NCBI RefSeq assembly: GCF_009867135.1
Contig: NZ_CP047226.1
Coordinates: 434,001-498,000, forward strand
DNA: 64,000 nucleotides
Origin: Moraxella osloensis
GTDB taxonomy: Bacteria; Pseudomonadota; Gammaproteobacteria; Pseudomonadales; Moraxellaceae
Reading direction: 5' to 3'
The translations under genes were made by a program, and so were the position numbers. This document shows positions 20,385 to 30,352 of this stretch, one piece after another; the stretch's first letter is position 1; each line of letters starts with the position of its first letter. A model generated the notes under the pieces. That model searched no databases and was not told the origin of the DNA. It saw only the letters and a list, made by a program, of their open reading frames with translations.

Positions 20385-23300
20385 ATGAGCACGCAACATC
20401 AAATCGCCCAAGCCTTAACGTCTTTAGAAAACGCTTACAACCCAAGCGACGTCGAAAACGGCATGTACCAAGTGTGGGAAGACAAAGGCTACTTTCAGCC
20501 AAGCTATGATAAACAACAATCGTTTTCTATTGCGCTGCCACCGCCGAATGTCACAGGCTCACTGCACATGGGGCATGGCTTTAACAATGCCATCATGGAC
20601 ACGCTCACCCGCTATCACCGAATGCTGGGCGAAAATACCCTCTGGCAACCAGGCACCGACCATGCAGGGATTGCCACGCAAATGGTCGTTGAGCGTCAAT
20701 TGAACGCCCAAGGCATCAAACGCCATGATTTAGGTCGTGAAAAATTCCTTGAAAAGATTTGGGAGTGGAAAGCCGAAAGTGGTGGCAATATCACCCGCCA
20801 AATCCGCCGTCTAGGTAGCTCGGTGGACTGGAGTCGTGAGCGTTTTACCATGGATGATGGCTTGTCCAATGCCGTCAAAGAAGTGTTCGTGCGCCTGTAC
20901 CAAGATGGGCTGATTTATCGCGGTAAACGTCTAGTCAACTGGGATACTAAGCTACAAACTGCGTTATCCGACCTTGAAGTAGAAAACCATGACGAGAAAG
21001 GCTCACTGTGGCATTTTCGCTATTATTTGACCGATAAAAATGCCAAAACCCAAGACGGTAAAAATTATCTTGTCGTTGCCACCACCCGCCCAGAGACCTT
21101 GCTCGGCGATACCGCCGTTGCCGTGAACCCAGAAGACGCACGCTACCAGCATCTTATCGGGCAAACCGTGACGCTACCGATTACAGGTCGCATTGTGCCG
21201 ATTGTGGGCGATGACAAAGCAGTGGACATGGAATTTGGCACAGGCTGTGTCAAAATCACCCCTGCCCATGACTTTAATGACTACGAAACAGGCAAACGCC
21301 ACAATTTGCCGTTAATTAATATTTTTGATAGCTCTGGAAGTCTTTTAAATTCTGATAATGCTGATACTTTGCATAAAATCCTAGCATCTTACTTTAAGGG
21401 ACAAGTTTACAATTATAAGTTTATTAGCGAATTAGGAAAAAAAGCTGGTTTTGATTATCCTGAAACTTATCCTGATGCACCTGATGGAACAGTCTTCACC
21501 AATGAACGTAATTTAGAAGTTTATAATATACAGAAAGATTTCTTTAACTCACAAGATTTTACTAAGTCAATATTAGATGAAATCATCCCATCTAATTACC
21601 AAGGTTTAAATAGATTTGAAGCTCGTAAAAAAATGGTCGAACAAGCCGAAGCGGAAGGTTGGCTAGAAGAAATCAAACCGCATGATTTAAAAGTACCCAG
21701 AGGCGACCGCAGTAACACCATCGTTGAGCCGTGGCTCACTGACCAATGGTATGTGTCCATCGAAAAACTGGCAAAACCTGCCATCGAGGCGGTAGAAGAC
21801 GGGCGCACCGAGTTTGTCCCTGCCCAGTACAAAAATATGTATATGGCGTGGATGCGCGATATCCAAGACTGGTGTATCAGCCGTCAGCTTTGGTGGGGAC
21901 ACCGTATCCCTGCGTGGTACGATGACGAGGGCAATATCTATGTCGGGCGTGATGAAGCGGAAGTCCGCCAAAAATACCACCTTGCTGATAGCCTAGCGCT
22001 GCGCCAAGATAGTGACGTATTAGACACTTGGTTTAGCTCGGCATTGTGGACGTTTAGCACCCTTGATTGGACAGGCGAGCTAAACTTTGACGACTACAGC
22101 CAAGCACTCAAAACCTTCCACCCAACCAGCGTGTTGGTCACCGGTTTTGACATTATTTTCTTCTGGGTCGCCCGTATGATGATGATGACTCTATACTTTA
22201 TCAAAGACAAAGACGGCAACCCGCAAGTGCCGTTTAAGACGGTGTATGTGCATGGCTTGGTGCGTGATGGACAAGGACAAAAAATGTCCAAATCCAAAGG
22301 GAACGTACTTGACCCGATTGATTTGATTGACGGCATTGATTTAGAAACCCTAGTCGCCAAACGCACCACAGGTCTTATGAACCCCAAAGACGCGCAAAAA
22401 ATCGAAAAAGCCACGCGCAAAGAATTTGCCGACGGTATCCCTGCGTTTGGCACGGACGCGCTGCGCTTTACTTTTACCTCGCTTGCCAGTACGGGACGTG
22501 ATATCAATTTTGACCTCAAGCGCATTGAAGGCAACCGCAATTTTTGTAATAAGATTTGGAACGCCACCCGTTTTGTGCTGATGAACTGTGTCGATAAAGA
22601 AGGAAACGCCCTCAACATCGACAAAACCGCCAATACCGCACTGTGGGAATTGCCAGAGCAGTGGATTATGAGCCGTCTAAATTCCACGGTGAAAGCCATC
22701 CATGAGCACATGAGCCAGTACCGTTTTGACTTGGTGAGTCAAGATATCTATGAGTTTATCTGGAATGAATACTGCGACTGGTATGTCGAGCTTGCCAAAT
22801 CGAGCCTAAACGATGAGTTGGTGAGTGCTGAGCGTAAAGCCCAAATCCGCTATGTGCTGCTCAACTGCCTTGAAGTCGCCATGCGCTTTACCCATCCGAT
22901 TATGCCGTATATCACCGAGAGCATTTGGCAGACCATTGCCCCTATCATCGATAAAAAAGCGACTGACAGTATCATGACTGCTGCCTTCCCAACAGCGGAT
23001 GACAGCCTAATCAGCCTACAGACCGAGCATGACATGACGTGGTTACAAGCGCTGATTGGGGCGATTCGTAACATCCGCGGTGAGATGAAGCTTGGCAATG
23101 CGGTGCGTCTGCCTGTGCTACTTGATAACATCAGCGATGAGGAAACCGCGCGTCTCAGCCGTATTGAAAATCAGTTTAAATCGCTTGCCAAAGTCGATAC
23201 GCTGACTATTGTGAATGCGGGTGACGGCGCTGATAAAGAGTTACCGTTGTCGTCATCAAGTATGGTCGGGCAGTTAAAAGTGCTAGTGCCGATGAAAGGC

Positions 23301-23513
23301 TTGATTGACCCAACGGCGGAGTTAAATCGCCTTGCCAAAGCGCAAGAAAAACTTACCAAACAAGCGGAAAGCCTGCGTAGTAAGTTGTCCAATGAAAGCT
23401 TCGTGAGTAAAGCGCCTGCCAATGTGGTGGAAAGCGAGAAAGCAAAATTGGCGGAGATGGATAGCCAACTTGCCGAAATGCATAAGCAAATTGAGCAGTT
23501 AAACAATCTGTAA
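20385..23513 (+). CDS. valS: Valyl-tRNA synthetase with a lineage-specific insertion
   Basis: A class I synthetase of 1042 residues; the E. coli enzyme has 951. The HIGH-type motif is in [14 protein letters not shown] (about residue 50), the KMSKS loop in [14 protein letters not shown] (about 636), and a C-terminal coiled coil begins at [14 protein letters not shown] (about residue 970) and runs to the end. The extra length is mainly one block in the CP1 editing domain, about residues 314-400, between LPLINIFD and the conserved [11 protein letters not shown]. That block is much more AT-rich than the rest (nt 21310-21620). The reading frame stays intact and all catalytic motifs are present, so the enzyme should be functional. 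Confidence 0.96.
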   Translation: MSTQHQIAQALTSLENAYNPSDVENGMYQVWEDKGYFQPSYDKQQSFSIALPPPNVTGSLHMGHGFNNAIMDTLTRYHRMLGENTLWQPGTDHAGIATQMVVERQLNAQGIKRHDLGREKFLEKIWEWKAESGGNITRQIRRLGSSVDWSRERFTMDDGLSNAVKEVFVRLYQDGLIYRGKRLVNWDTKLQTALSDLEVENHDEKGSLWHFRYYLTDKNAKTQDGKNYLVVATTRPETLLGDTAVAVNPEDARYQHLIGQTVTLPITGRIVPIVGDDKAVDMEFGTGCVKITPAHDFNDYETGKRHNLPLINIFDSSGSLLNSDNADTLHKILASYFKGQVYNYKFISELGKKAGFDYPETYPDAPDGTVFTNERNLEVYNIQKDFFNSQDFTKSILDEIIPSNYQGLNRFEARKKMVEQAEAEGWLEEIKPHDLKVPRGDRSNTIVEPWLTDQWYVSIEKLAKPAIEAVEDGRTEFVPAQYKNMYMAWMRDIQDWCISRQLWWGHRIPAWYDDEGNIYVGRDEAEVRQKYHLADSLALRQDSDVLDTWFSSALWTFSTLDWTGELNFDDYSQALKTFHPTSVLVTGFDIIFFWVARMMMMTLYFIKDKDGNPQVPFKTVYVHGLVRDGQGQKMSKSKGNVLDPIDLIDGIDLETLVAKRTTGLMNPKDAQKIEKATRKEFADGIPAFGTDALRFTFTSLASTGRDINFDLKRIEGNRNFCNKIWNATRFVLMNCVDKEGNALNIDKTANTALWELPEQWIMSRLNSTVKAIHEHMSQYRFDLVSQDIYEFIWNEYCDWYVELAKSSLNDELVSAERKAQIRYVLLNCLEVAMRFTHPIMPYITESIWQTIAPIIDKKATDSIMTAAFPTADDSLISLQTEHDMTWLQALIGAIRNIRGEMKLGNAVRLPVLLDNISDEETARLSRIENQFKSLAKVDTLTIVNAGDGADKELPLSSSSMVGQLKVLVPMKGLIDPTAELNRLAKAQEKLTKQAESLRSKLSNESFVSKAPANVVESEKAKLAEMDSQLAEMHKQIEQLNNL

Positions 23514-23751
23514 TGGTAGTTTAGAATACTTTTGTTTCCTTTGCGGTTGGAGTGTTAAAAGACAGCGACAGCCTTATGGTGTGTCGCTTGTTTCCAACGA
23601 ATTTTTAATGTGTGATATATTATATAATGAATTATTAAATTTAATTATGAAGCAAGAGTTTTTCTAAAAATTTAAATATTTACAGAGTCTTATTTAATTG
23701 AAATTAAATTAAGATATATACGCTGAATTATAAACTCTTTAGTAGGAAAAT

Positions 23752-24003
23752 ATGTCCATGAGTAACAAGAAGAAGATTAAATATGAAAAAGCTGTCGCAG
23801 ATTCAATCCCTGAGTTTTATAGATTAGGTGTTGATACGAAACAAAAAACAGTATCATTAGAGTTCGGCTTTCTGAAAAATGATGAGATTGCAATAATTGA
23901 TTCTTCAAAAGTTGTTGAAATGCCAATGTTAGTTGAATTAATTAACGGATTAGAGCAGGCATTAGCACGTCTTAATGAAATATCAGGTGATGATGATGAA
24001 TAA
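23752..24003 (+). CDS. Unrecognised small protein, first gene of AT-rich cassette
   Basis: An 83-residue protein. The segment KTVSLEFGFLKND followed by KVVEMPMLVELINGLEQALARL looks like the small DUF3467-like proteins (strand, then a helix carrying the pairwise M/L pattern), but this resemblance is weak. TAGGA lies 5 nt upstream of the ATG. The stop overlaps the start of the next gene by 8 bp, so translation is likely coupled. The gene is AT-rich, unlike valS and polA on either side. Function unknown. Confidence 0.65.
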   Translation: MSMSNKKKIKYEKAVADSIPEFYRLGVDTKQKTVSLEFGFLKNDEIAIIDSSKVVEMPMLVELINGLEQALARLNEISGDDDE

Positions 24004-24631
24004 GTATATAGAGTTGAAAGAACCTAAAAGTAATTCAGCTAAATATATTCAAGAGATAAAAGAAATGAAAGAACTTGAAATAAAGAATAAGTTCTTGAAA
24101 ATTCTCATTGAAGAAAAAAATTGTAGAAAATTTAAGGAAAAAATTCATAAATTTTATGGTTCTATATTATTTTCGGAAGATTTTTTGGAAAGCGATATTA
24201 AAGTTAATTCTGTAATTAATTTTGCCAGATATTTTGAGTTACTAGATTCTTATTTTAAGCCTAACGAAACAATAATACGAGTAACTCAAAATCAGTTCAT
24301 TAGTATTATTTTTTCTACTACTAATTCCACTAATACTTGCTTGGATTTAACTTTTAAGGATGATGGATTGGTGGATTACTTTGTTTATGATAAAAAATAT
24401 CAAGCTGACCAAGTTAAAGCATTTATTATGCGTGGCTATATCGAAACATCAGATAATTTTTCTAAAGCATATAAGATTCATAGATTATTAATTTTAATAA
24501 AATATTTAAATTTGGAAGATAAATTTTTGCTTTCTTCTTCAAATTCATTTGAATCAATGTTCATGAGAAAATCTAAATACATAGAGCCTGATAATATTCA
24601 TGATTTTAAATCAATTGATTATTTAAAATAA
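23996..24631 (+). CDS. Unrecognised protein, second gene of AT-rich cassette
   Basis: A 211-residue protein with a Lys/Glu-rich helical N-terminus (residues 1-50, possible coiled coil), a strand-rich middle with alternating hydrophobics (FISIIF, then CLDLTFKDDGLVDYFVY at about 113-129), and a C-terminal helical part. The middle pattern, ending in DDG-x-x-x-Y, is common in small uncharacterised proteins of accessory islands. I chose the ATG at 23996 because AGG lies 8 nt upstream and it gives an 8-bp overlap with the preceding stop. No enzyme motif was recognised. Composition is strongly AT-rich. Confidence 0.65.
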   Translation: MNKYIELKEPKSNSAKYIQEIKEMKELEIKNKFLKILIEEKNCRKFKEKIHKFYGSILFSEDFLESDIKVNSVINFARYFELLDSYFKPNETIIRVTQNQFISIIFSTTNSTNTCLDLTFKDDGLVDYFVYDKKYQADQVKAFIMRGYIETSDNFSKAYKIHRLLILIKYLNLEDKFLLSSSNSFESMFMRKSKYIEPDNIHDFKSIDYLK

Positions 24632-24676
24632 CTTTTGGTAAAAAGATGTCTTTATCTATATAAAGTGGAAAAAATA

Positions 24677-25309
24677 ATGCTTAATTTTAATAATGGTTAT
24701 ATTAGCTGTACATTTGATACATTAGATGTAAGTAATAGATTTGCAAATCTTCAAGGTTTAGAGTTCTTATGGCGGAAAGTTTCTTCTGAAACAAATTTTG
24801 AAAAATTCTATTTGGTTAAAGAAAAAGATATTGATAATGCAGTTAGTCTATTTGAATTTTCTAAATATAATAAATATCGTTTAACAGATAGTGATTATTT
24901 TCTGTATTTTATTCTGTACATTGCTAGAAAAAAACCTAAGTTTGGTAGGAAAGGAGCCAGTGGAGCAAAAGCGGCTCGACTAAATATAAATCAAATAATC
25001 CAAACCGCTAATTCAGACCCTTTATTTAGAGAAAAAATTGATTACTTTAAATTCAGTATTAAGCAAAACCATTCAAAATATGCTGAACATTGGGAATTGC
25101 ATTATATAAATAAAGAATATTGCGATGATAGAGATATAGCTGAATTACTTTCAAAATGCACAATTGTCCTAAAACCTAGCGATAACTTTACTTATGATAA
25201 TCATTTAGAAAAATTAAGAAAGATTCATTTGTTCCTTAAAGATCAAACCTATAACTATATTTTAAAACCACAAGTTAATTCAGTATTCGTCAATAAACCA
25301 TTTTTTTAA
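24677..25309 (+). CDS. Unrecognised protein, third gene of AT-rich cassette
   Basis: A 210-residue basic protein. A Lys/Gly-rich loop (KKPKFGRKGASGAKAARL, about residues 87-104) could contact nucleic acid. The rest is mixed alpha/beta with many aromatic residues and no recognised catalytic motif. The ATG at 24677 is preceded by TGGA; a longer frame would start at TTG 24635. It begins 45 bp after the second gene on the same strand and ends at a terminator, so the three genes look like one transcription unit. Function unknown; the composition suggests horizontal acquisition. Confidence 0.65.
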   Translation: MLNFNNGYISCTFDTLDVSNRFANLQGLEFLWRKVSSETNFEKFYLVKEKDIDNAVSLFEFSKYNKYRLTDSDYFLYFILYIARKKPKFGRKGASGAKAARLNINQIIQTANSDPLFREKIDYFKFSIKQNHSKYAEHWELHYINKEYCDDRDIAELLSKCTIVLKPSDNFTYDNHLEKLRKIHLFLKDQTYNYILKPQVNSVFVNKPFF

Positions 25310-25340
25310 AATTCATTATTGATTTTTAATGATGTAAATT

Positions 25341-25375
25341 AAAAAACCCACAAAATCTGTGGGTTTTCTTTTACC
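25341..25375. terminator. Bidirectional terminator between the AT-rich cassette and polA
   Basis: A 10-bp stem (AAAACCCACA / TGTGGGTTTT) has A/T tracts on both sides. It lies between the converging third cassette gene and polA. Confidence 0.85.
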
Positions 25376-25384
25376 TTTCAAAGA

Positions 25385-28231
25385 TTAATGCGCCTCATCC
25401 CAATTATCACCGATGCCCACTTCAACCACCAGCGGCACCGCAAAATCCACATCCCAGCCTTTCTCTTTGGCGGTCTTAGATAACACATTTTGCATAGCGT
25501 TTTTTATCAACTCGGCAATCGCCTCGGCTTTATCCTCATCCGCTTCAAACACCAGCTCATCATGCACCTGTAGTAGCATTTTAGCGTGCTCTGTGGGCAA
25601 TACCTCATTCACCGCAATCATAGCAAGTTTGATGATATCGGCAGCTGAGCCTTGTAGTGGCGCATTAATCGCCGCGCGTTCTGCCGCTTGGCGCATACCG
25701 CGGTTGGGGTGCTGCATATCGGGGGTAAATAGCTTACGCCCCAAAATCGTGGTGATATAGCCTTGGTTTTGGGCAGCCGTGCGGGTGGCTTGCATATAGG
25801 CACGTACCGTAGGGTAGCGGGCAAAGTACAGCTTGATATAGTCTTGCGCTTGCTGGCGAGTGAAGCCCAACTGCTTGGCAAGCCCAAATTCACTCATGCC
25901 ATAGAGTAGCCCAAAGTTCACCGCTTTGGCTTGGCGGCGTTCTTCGCTCGTCACATCATCAAACGCCTTGCCCAAAATCTCAGCGGCGGTGGCGCGGTGA
26001 ATATCATGCCCTTCTTGAAACGCTTTGATGAGCACAGGGTCATTGGCAAAGTGTGCCATCAGCCGAAGCTCAATTTGCGAATAGTCGGCTGATAGCACTT
26101 TGCGACCTTTGGGGGCAATAAACGCGCCACGAATCAACCGCCCAGTATCGGTACGAATCGGGATGTTTTGCAAATTCGGCTCAGTCGATGACAACCGTCC
26201 TGTGGTCGTCAACGCTTGATGATAACTGGTATGCACACGGTCGTTGCTGTCCGCCACGTTTGCCAACGCGTCTGTGTAGGTGCTTTTAAGCTTAGACAGA
26301 CTGCGATGCTCAAGCACAGTTTCAATTAGCGGATGGTCGATGGTGGCAAGCACCGCTTCACTGGTGGAGTATTGCCCTGTTTTGGTTTTTTTACCGCCTG
26401 TAATGCCTAAGCGGTCAAACAGCACTTCACCCAACTGCTTTGGACTGGCAAGGTTAAAGGTTTCGCCCGCTTGCGCAAAGGCGACTGTTTCAAGTGCTTG
26501 GATTTTTTCATCAAAGCGCGCGGACAATTCCCCCAAAAACGCTTTATTGAGCAAAATCCCGTCATGCTCCATTTGGCACAGGATTTGGGCAACAGGAATT
26601 TCTAGTTCATGAAGCAGCTTGGCATTGTTCGGTTCGGCTTTGAGTTTTTCGCTAAACAGTTCAAATAGCTGATAGGTGATATCGGCGTCTTCACAGGCGT
26701 AGTCACTTGCCACGGTTAAAGGGACTTTGTCAAAGGTGATTTGCTTGGCGCCTTTGCCTGCCACATCTTCAAAAGTGATGGTTTGGGTGTGTAGATAGTG
26801 GCGTGCCAAGTCGTCCATGCCATGGCGCGTGGCAACAGCATTAATCACATAGCTGGCAAGCATGGTGTCCATCGCCCAGTTGCTTGGCTCGTTGATTAAG
26901 TCGATATGGTAATTTGCCAAAATATGGGCGTCGTATTTTAAGTGCTGACCGATTTTGCCGATTTGTGGATTTTGCAAAATCGGTTTTAACTGGGCTAAAA
27001 CATCCTCGCGGGCAAGTTGTTCAATCTGATTGCCCATCTCATCAACGTGGGCAACAGGCACATAATAGGCTTCATGCGATTGCAGCGCAAACGACAAGCC
27101 GACCAGCTCGGCATGTTGCCAATTCACATCAGTGGTTTCGGTATCAATGACAAAATGCTTTGATGCGCCAAGGCGTTGGATTAACATATCAAAATCGGCT
27201 TGGCTGGTGATAGTGTGCCACTGCTTGTTGGCAGTATTTTTGCTATCTTGGCTAGTTTTAATGGCTTCAACCACAGCATTTTGAGCAGGCTCAGCGGCTT
27301 TAAAATTGCCGTTATTGGACGGGTGAAACGGATGATTGAGCGACGCGATTTCACTTTTAAATTCCAGTTCGGTAAAAATTGCGCGTTTTTCTTCTATGTT
27401 AAAACTTGGGTCAGTCGGTAGTCGCAAAGTCTCCCAGTCAGGCACGATATCAAGGTCGGTGATAATCGTTGCCAGTTTTTTATCCAAGGCGATGCTGTCG
27501 GTGCTTTGCAAAAAGGTTTGTTGTTGCTTGCCTTTTAACTGGTCGACATTGGCAAGGATATTATCAATGCTGTCGTATTGCTCAAGCAGTTTTTGCGCGG
27601 TTTTTGCACCGATGCCTGCGACACCCTTGATACCATCCGATGCGTCACCCATGAGGGTGAGATAGTCGATGATTTGACGCGGCTCGATGCCAAATTTTTC
27701 TTTGACCCCTGCGATGTCATAGCGTTTGTCATCAAAGCTGTTTTCCACGATGACGCAGGGATTGACCAGTTGGCACATGTCTTTGTCGCCTGTGGAGATG
27801 ATGACATGATGACCTTCTAAGCAAGCACGATGGGCGAGTGTACCGATAATGTCGTCAGCTTCTACGCCTTCAATGGCGAGTAGCGGTATGCCCATCGCTT
27901 GTATCATCTTGTGAATGTAAGGGATTTGCTCGGCAAGTTCGGCGGGTATTTCTGGGCGGTCGCCTTTATAAATGGGGGAAAGCTTGTGGCGAAAGGTGGG
28001 CGCTTTGGTATCGAATGCCACCGCCATGTGTGTCGGGCGGTATTTTTCCATCAGTTTTTTGAGGGCGTTGAGTGTGCCGCGGATGGAGTTGGTGTGCAAG
28101 CCTTGGGTGGTTTGCATGGTGACAGGCAAGGCGTGAAAATTGCGGAACATATAATATGAGCCGTCCACCAAGATAAACGGCGGCTTGTCGGTGTTGATGT
28201 GATCGGTATCAAGTAAGGCAGTTGCAGTCAT
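25385..28231 (-). CDS. polA: DNA polymerase I
   Basis: A 948-residue polymerase with three domains. The 5'-3' exonuclease begins at FILVDGSYYMFRNFHALP. The 3'-5' proofreading exonuclease has FVIDTETTDVNW. The polymerase domain has SADYSQIELRLMAHF and QVHDELVFE. The start at 28231 gives the conserved N-terminus; an in-frame ATG at 28306 would add a hydrophobic 25-residue leader encoded by the 18-bp tandem repeats and is unlikely. The ribosome binding site at 28231 is weak. The gene converges on the AT-rich cassette. Confidence 0.96.
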   Translation of the reverse strand: MTATALLDTDHINTDKPPFILVDGSYYMFRNFHALPVTMQTTQGLHTNSIRGTLNALKKLMEKYRPTHMAVAFDTKAPTFRHKLSPIYKGDRPEIPAELAEQIPYIHKMIQAMGIPLLAIEGVEADDIIGTLAHRACLEGHHVIISTGDKDMCQLVNPCVIVENSFDDKRYDIAGVKEKFGIEPRQIIDYLTLMGDASDGIKGVAGIGAKTAQKLLEQYDSIDNILANVDQLKGKQQQTFLQSTDSIALDKKLATIITDLDIVPDWETLRLPTDPSFNIEEKRAIFTELEFKSEIASLNHPFHPSNNGNFKAAEPAQNAVVEAIKTSQDSKNTANKQWHTITSQADFDMLIQRLGASKHFVIDTETTDVNWQHAELVGLSFALQSHEAYYVPVAHVDEMGNQIEQLAREDVLAQLKPILQNPQIGKIGQHLKYDAHILANYHIDLINEPSNWAMDTMLASYVINAVATRHGMDDLARHYLHTQTITFEDVAGKGAKQITFDKVPLTVASDYACEDADITYQLFELFSEKLKAEPNNAKLLHELEIPVAQILCQMEHDGILLNKAFLGELSARFDEKIQALETVAFAQAGETFNLASPKQLGEVLFDRLGITGGKKTKTGQYSTSEAVLATIDHPLIETVLEHRSLSKLKSTYTDALANVADSNDRVHTSYHQALTTTGRLSSTEPNLQNIPIRTDTGRLIRGAFIAPKGRKVLSADYSQIELRLMAHFANDPVLIKAFQEGHDIHRATAAEILGKAFDDVTSEERRQAKAVNFGLLYGMSEFGLAKQLGFTRQQAQDYIKLYFARYPTVRAYMQATRTAAQNQGYITTILGRKLFTPDMQHPNRGMRQAAERAAINAPLQGSAADIIKLAMIAVNEVLPTEHAKMLLQVHDELVFEADEDKAEAIAELIKNAMQNVLSKTAKEKGWDVDFAVPLVVEVGIGDNWDEAH

Positions 28232-28603
28232 AGGATTACTTATCTGTATGTTGTTAAAATATGCTGTCAAAATAGAGGACAGTATCAAAATATAAGACAA
28301 TGTCAAAATACAGGGAAAAATTTTATATTATCCGCGTATTATACTGGCTTTTTGCGGCTAATCGTTAAGCATTTCAAACTCATTCATTGGCAGAAGGTGG
28401 ATAGATTTTGACGGATGCCAATCGGGTATATGCTAAGCGCGTGCGAAGTTTGGCGGGTGGTCATGGTGGCAACTTTGCAAAAATTCCACCAATAGCCGAT
28501 AGCCAATGTGCTACAATTTTTTAGCAATTTTAGGTGCTTTACCAATTTTTAGGCACAACCAATTTCTATGCATAAGCAATTTTTAGGCATAAAAGGGAAC
28601 TTT
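28232..28603. repeat. Divergent intergenic region with three 18-bp tandem units in the polA leader
   Basis: No gene was seen between the polA start (-) and the thioesterase start (+). Positions 28265-28318 hold three degenerate 18-bp units beginning TGTCAAAATA, TATCAAAATA and TGTCAAAATA. They lie 34-87 bp upstream of the polA start codon and probably within its untranslated leader or promoter. Further right, a TTTTTAGG-like motif recurs around 28520-28595. Confidence 0.6.
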
Positions 28604-29419
28604 ATGGGCAATACCTATTACACACTGCTTGACCGCACCATTACCGATGATATCACCACATCAAACTACCGCTGCAATATCCACTGCCAAGGCGCATGGA
28701 ATGACAACGAACAACACATGGCGGCAGCGACAGGACTGTTGGCTTACGAGCTTGAACAATTTAAACCGCGCAGTGATATGCGTATCGGGCGAATCAGTCT
28801 GGATATTTTTGGGCTGATTCATTTTGGCGATTTTAGCGTGACCACCCACATTATCCGCCCGGGTCGCACTATCGAACTGCTCGAAACCACCATGGCAGCC
28901 AATGGCAAAATCTGTATCGTTGCCCGCGCGTGGCGTATGCAAACCAGCGATACCTCAGAGATTGCAGGGCTGGAAGATGAGCGAATCGGTTATCCAAAAA
29001 GCTACCCGAACTGGGACGGCATGAAGCATTGGGGCGGCGGCTATATTGACAGTATTTATCTCAAAGCCGACCCCGATAACCGCCAAGGCGATGGCATCGT
29101 GTGGATCAATACCGATATCGACATGGTCGAAGAAAACGGTCAAGTACAGCCCACATCCGACTTTGTGCATTTGATGGGCATGGTCGATACCGCCAATGGC
29201 GTGGTACCGCGTATTCACCAACCCAATACCATTGAATGGTTTTTCCCCAATTTAGATTTGCAAATCCATCTGCATCGTATGCCTGTTGGGCGTTGGCTGG
29301 GACTTGAGACCGTGCAACAATTTGGTGGCGATGGTGTGGGTCTGACCAGTAGCGTGCTGCATGACGCACACGGCGCGTTTGGTCGTAGCGAGCAAATTTT
29401 AACCATTCGAAAAGCCTAA
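28604..29419 (+). CDS. Acyl-CoA thioesterase-like protein (hot-dog fold)
   Basis: A 271-residue protein resembling the thioesterase superfamily with two hot-dog halves (TesB-like, PF13622 type). The N-terminal part has CQGAWNDNEQHMAAATGLLAYELEQ, the middle has SVTTHIIRPGRTIELLETTM, and the C-terminal part has DGVGLTSSVLHDAHGAFGRSEQ, which fits the second hot-dog helix and end strands. It probably hydrolyses acyl-CoA. AAGGGA lies 6 nt before the ATG at 28604. It is followed 22 bp later by a methyltransferase gene on the same strand. Confidence 0.78.
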   Translation: MGNTYYTLLDRTITDDITTSNYRCNIHCQGAWNDNEQHMAAATGLLAYELEQFKPRSDMRIGRISLDIFGLIHFGDFSVTTHIIRPGRTIELLETTMAANGKICIVARAWRMQTSDTSEIAGLEDERIGYPKSYPNWDGMKHWGGGYIDSIYLKADPDNRQGDGIVWINTDIDMVEENGQVQPTSDFVHLMGMVDTANGVVPRIHQPNTIEWFFPNLDLQIHLHRMPVGRWLGLETVQQFGGDGVGLTSSVLHDAHGAFGRSEQILTIRKA

Positions 29420-29441
29420 AAAACTATCAGGAGCAGCAATC

Positions 29442-30074
29442 ATGGAAGATAACAATACAATAACTGAACACTCGGTCAACGACGCCGAATTTTGGCAAAA
29501 ACGCTATGACGATGGCTATACTGGGTGGGATATTGGTAAAATTTCGCCACCCCTGCAAGCCTATATCGAGCATTTACTCGACAACGGCGTGAGTAAATCG
29601 GTGCAGATTTTAATCCCTGGGGCGGGCAACGCCTACGAAGCAGGCTATCTTCATGAACAAGGTTTTAGCCATGTTTATGTAGTGGATTTTGCCAAGCTGC
29701 CTTTGGATAATTTTGCCAAGCGCTATCCCAGTTTTCCCAAAGCGCACTTGCTACAAGCGGATTTTTTTGGCTTAGACCCTGCGCAGTATCAGTTTGATTA
29801 TATTATTGAGCAGACGTTTTTTTGCGCGATTGACCCCAGTAGACGCAGCGATTATGCCAAGCAAATGCAAAAGCTCCTCAAACCCACGGGCAAATTGGTC
29901 GGCGTGTTGCTAGATAAGCATTTTGAAAGCAGTCCGCCGTTTGGTGGCGATAAGCAAGAATATGAAACATTATTTCAGCAGTTTTTCACCATTGATAAAC
30001 TGGCGCCTTGCTATAATTCAATTAAGCCCAGACAGGGTAGCGAATTATTTTTTATCCTGAGCCAAAAAAAGTAG
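29442..30074 (+). CDS. TPMT-like class I SAM-dependent methyltransferase
   Basis: A 210-residue methyltransferase of the thiopurine S-methyltransferase-like group. Features are FWQKRYDDGYTGWDIGKISPPL at the N-terminus, the SAM-binding ILIPGAGNAYEAGYLHEQG, the acidic VVDFAKL, DYIIEQTFFCAIDP in place of the usual motif IV, and GKLVGVLLD. Such proteins methylate small thiols, halides or selenium compounds; the substrate is unknown. It lies 22 bp behind the thioesterase gene and may share its transcript. Confidence 0.82.
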   Translation: MEDNNTITEHSVNDAEFWQKRYDDGYTGWDIGKISPPLQAYIEHLLDNGVSKSVQILIPGAGNAYEAGYLHEQGFSHVYVVDFAKLPLDNFAKRYPSFPKAHLLQADFFGLDPAQYQFDYIIEQTFFCAIDPSRRSDYAKQMQKLLKPTGKLVGVLLDKHFESSPPFGGDKQEYETLFQQFFTIDKLAPCYNSIKPRQGSELFFILSQKK

Positions 30075-30116
30075 AGAACGCACGTATTTTTTAAGGGTTA
30101 TACTACTAATCGTTAA

Positions 30117-30308
30117 ACTACTAATCGTGATGAACAATTTAATCGCTTGTACTTTGGGGATGAAGCAGGCTGGAGAGAAGCGCAGGGTTTTGAAGCGCGC
30201 GAAATTAATGGCTTTGAGCGCCTCTTGACCTGAGCGCACGCCACTGCCCAAGAAAATCTCGCAGCTAGTGGCATGGCGTTGATGATAAAAAAATCTGCCA
30301 AGACATAA
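30117..30308 (+). pseudogene. Possible remnant of a degraded gene with one in-frame TGA
   Basis: In one frame this stretch reads as a protein-like peptide (NRLYFGDEAGWREAQGFEAR, then EINGFERLLT), an in-frame TGA at about 30231, and continues in the same frame to a TAA (AHATAQENLAASGMALMIKK). There is no start codon or ribosome binding site. A 15-bp tandem duplication (ACTACTAATCGT core) lies at 30102-30131 at its left edge. It looks like the 3' end of a lost gene. The family is not recognised, and it could be chance. Confidence 0.3.
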
Positions 30309-30352
30309 TGAATTAAAGTTTTAATATTATGCCAATAATCTATATGGGCTTT

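Noticed and set aside
22094..22711. 205-codon minus-strand frame inside valS
   Set aside because: It is an antisense shadow of a conserved part of valS (KMSKS region).
28232..28306. N-terminal extension of DNA polymerase I
   Set aside because: The 25 added residues come largely from 18-bp tandem repeats, are hydrophobic, and precede the conserved polA start.
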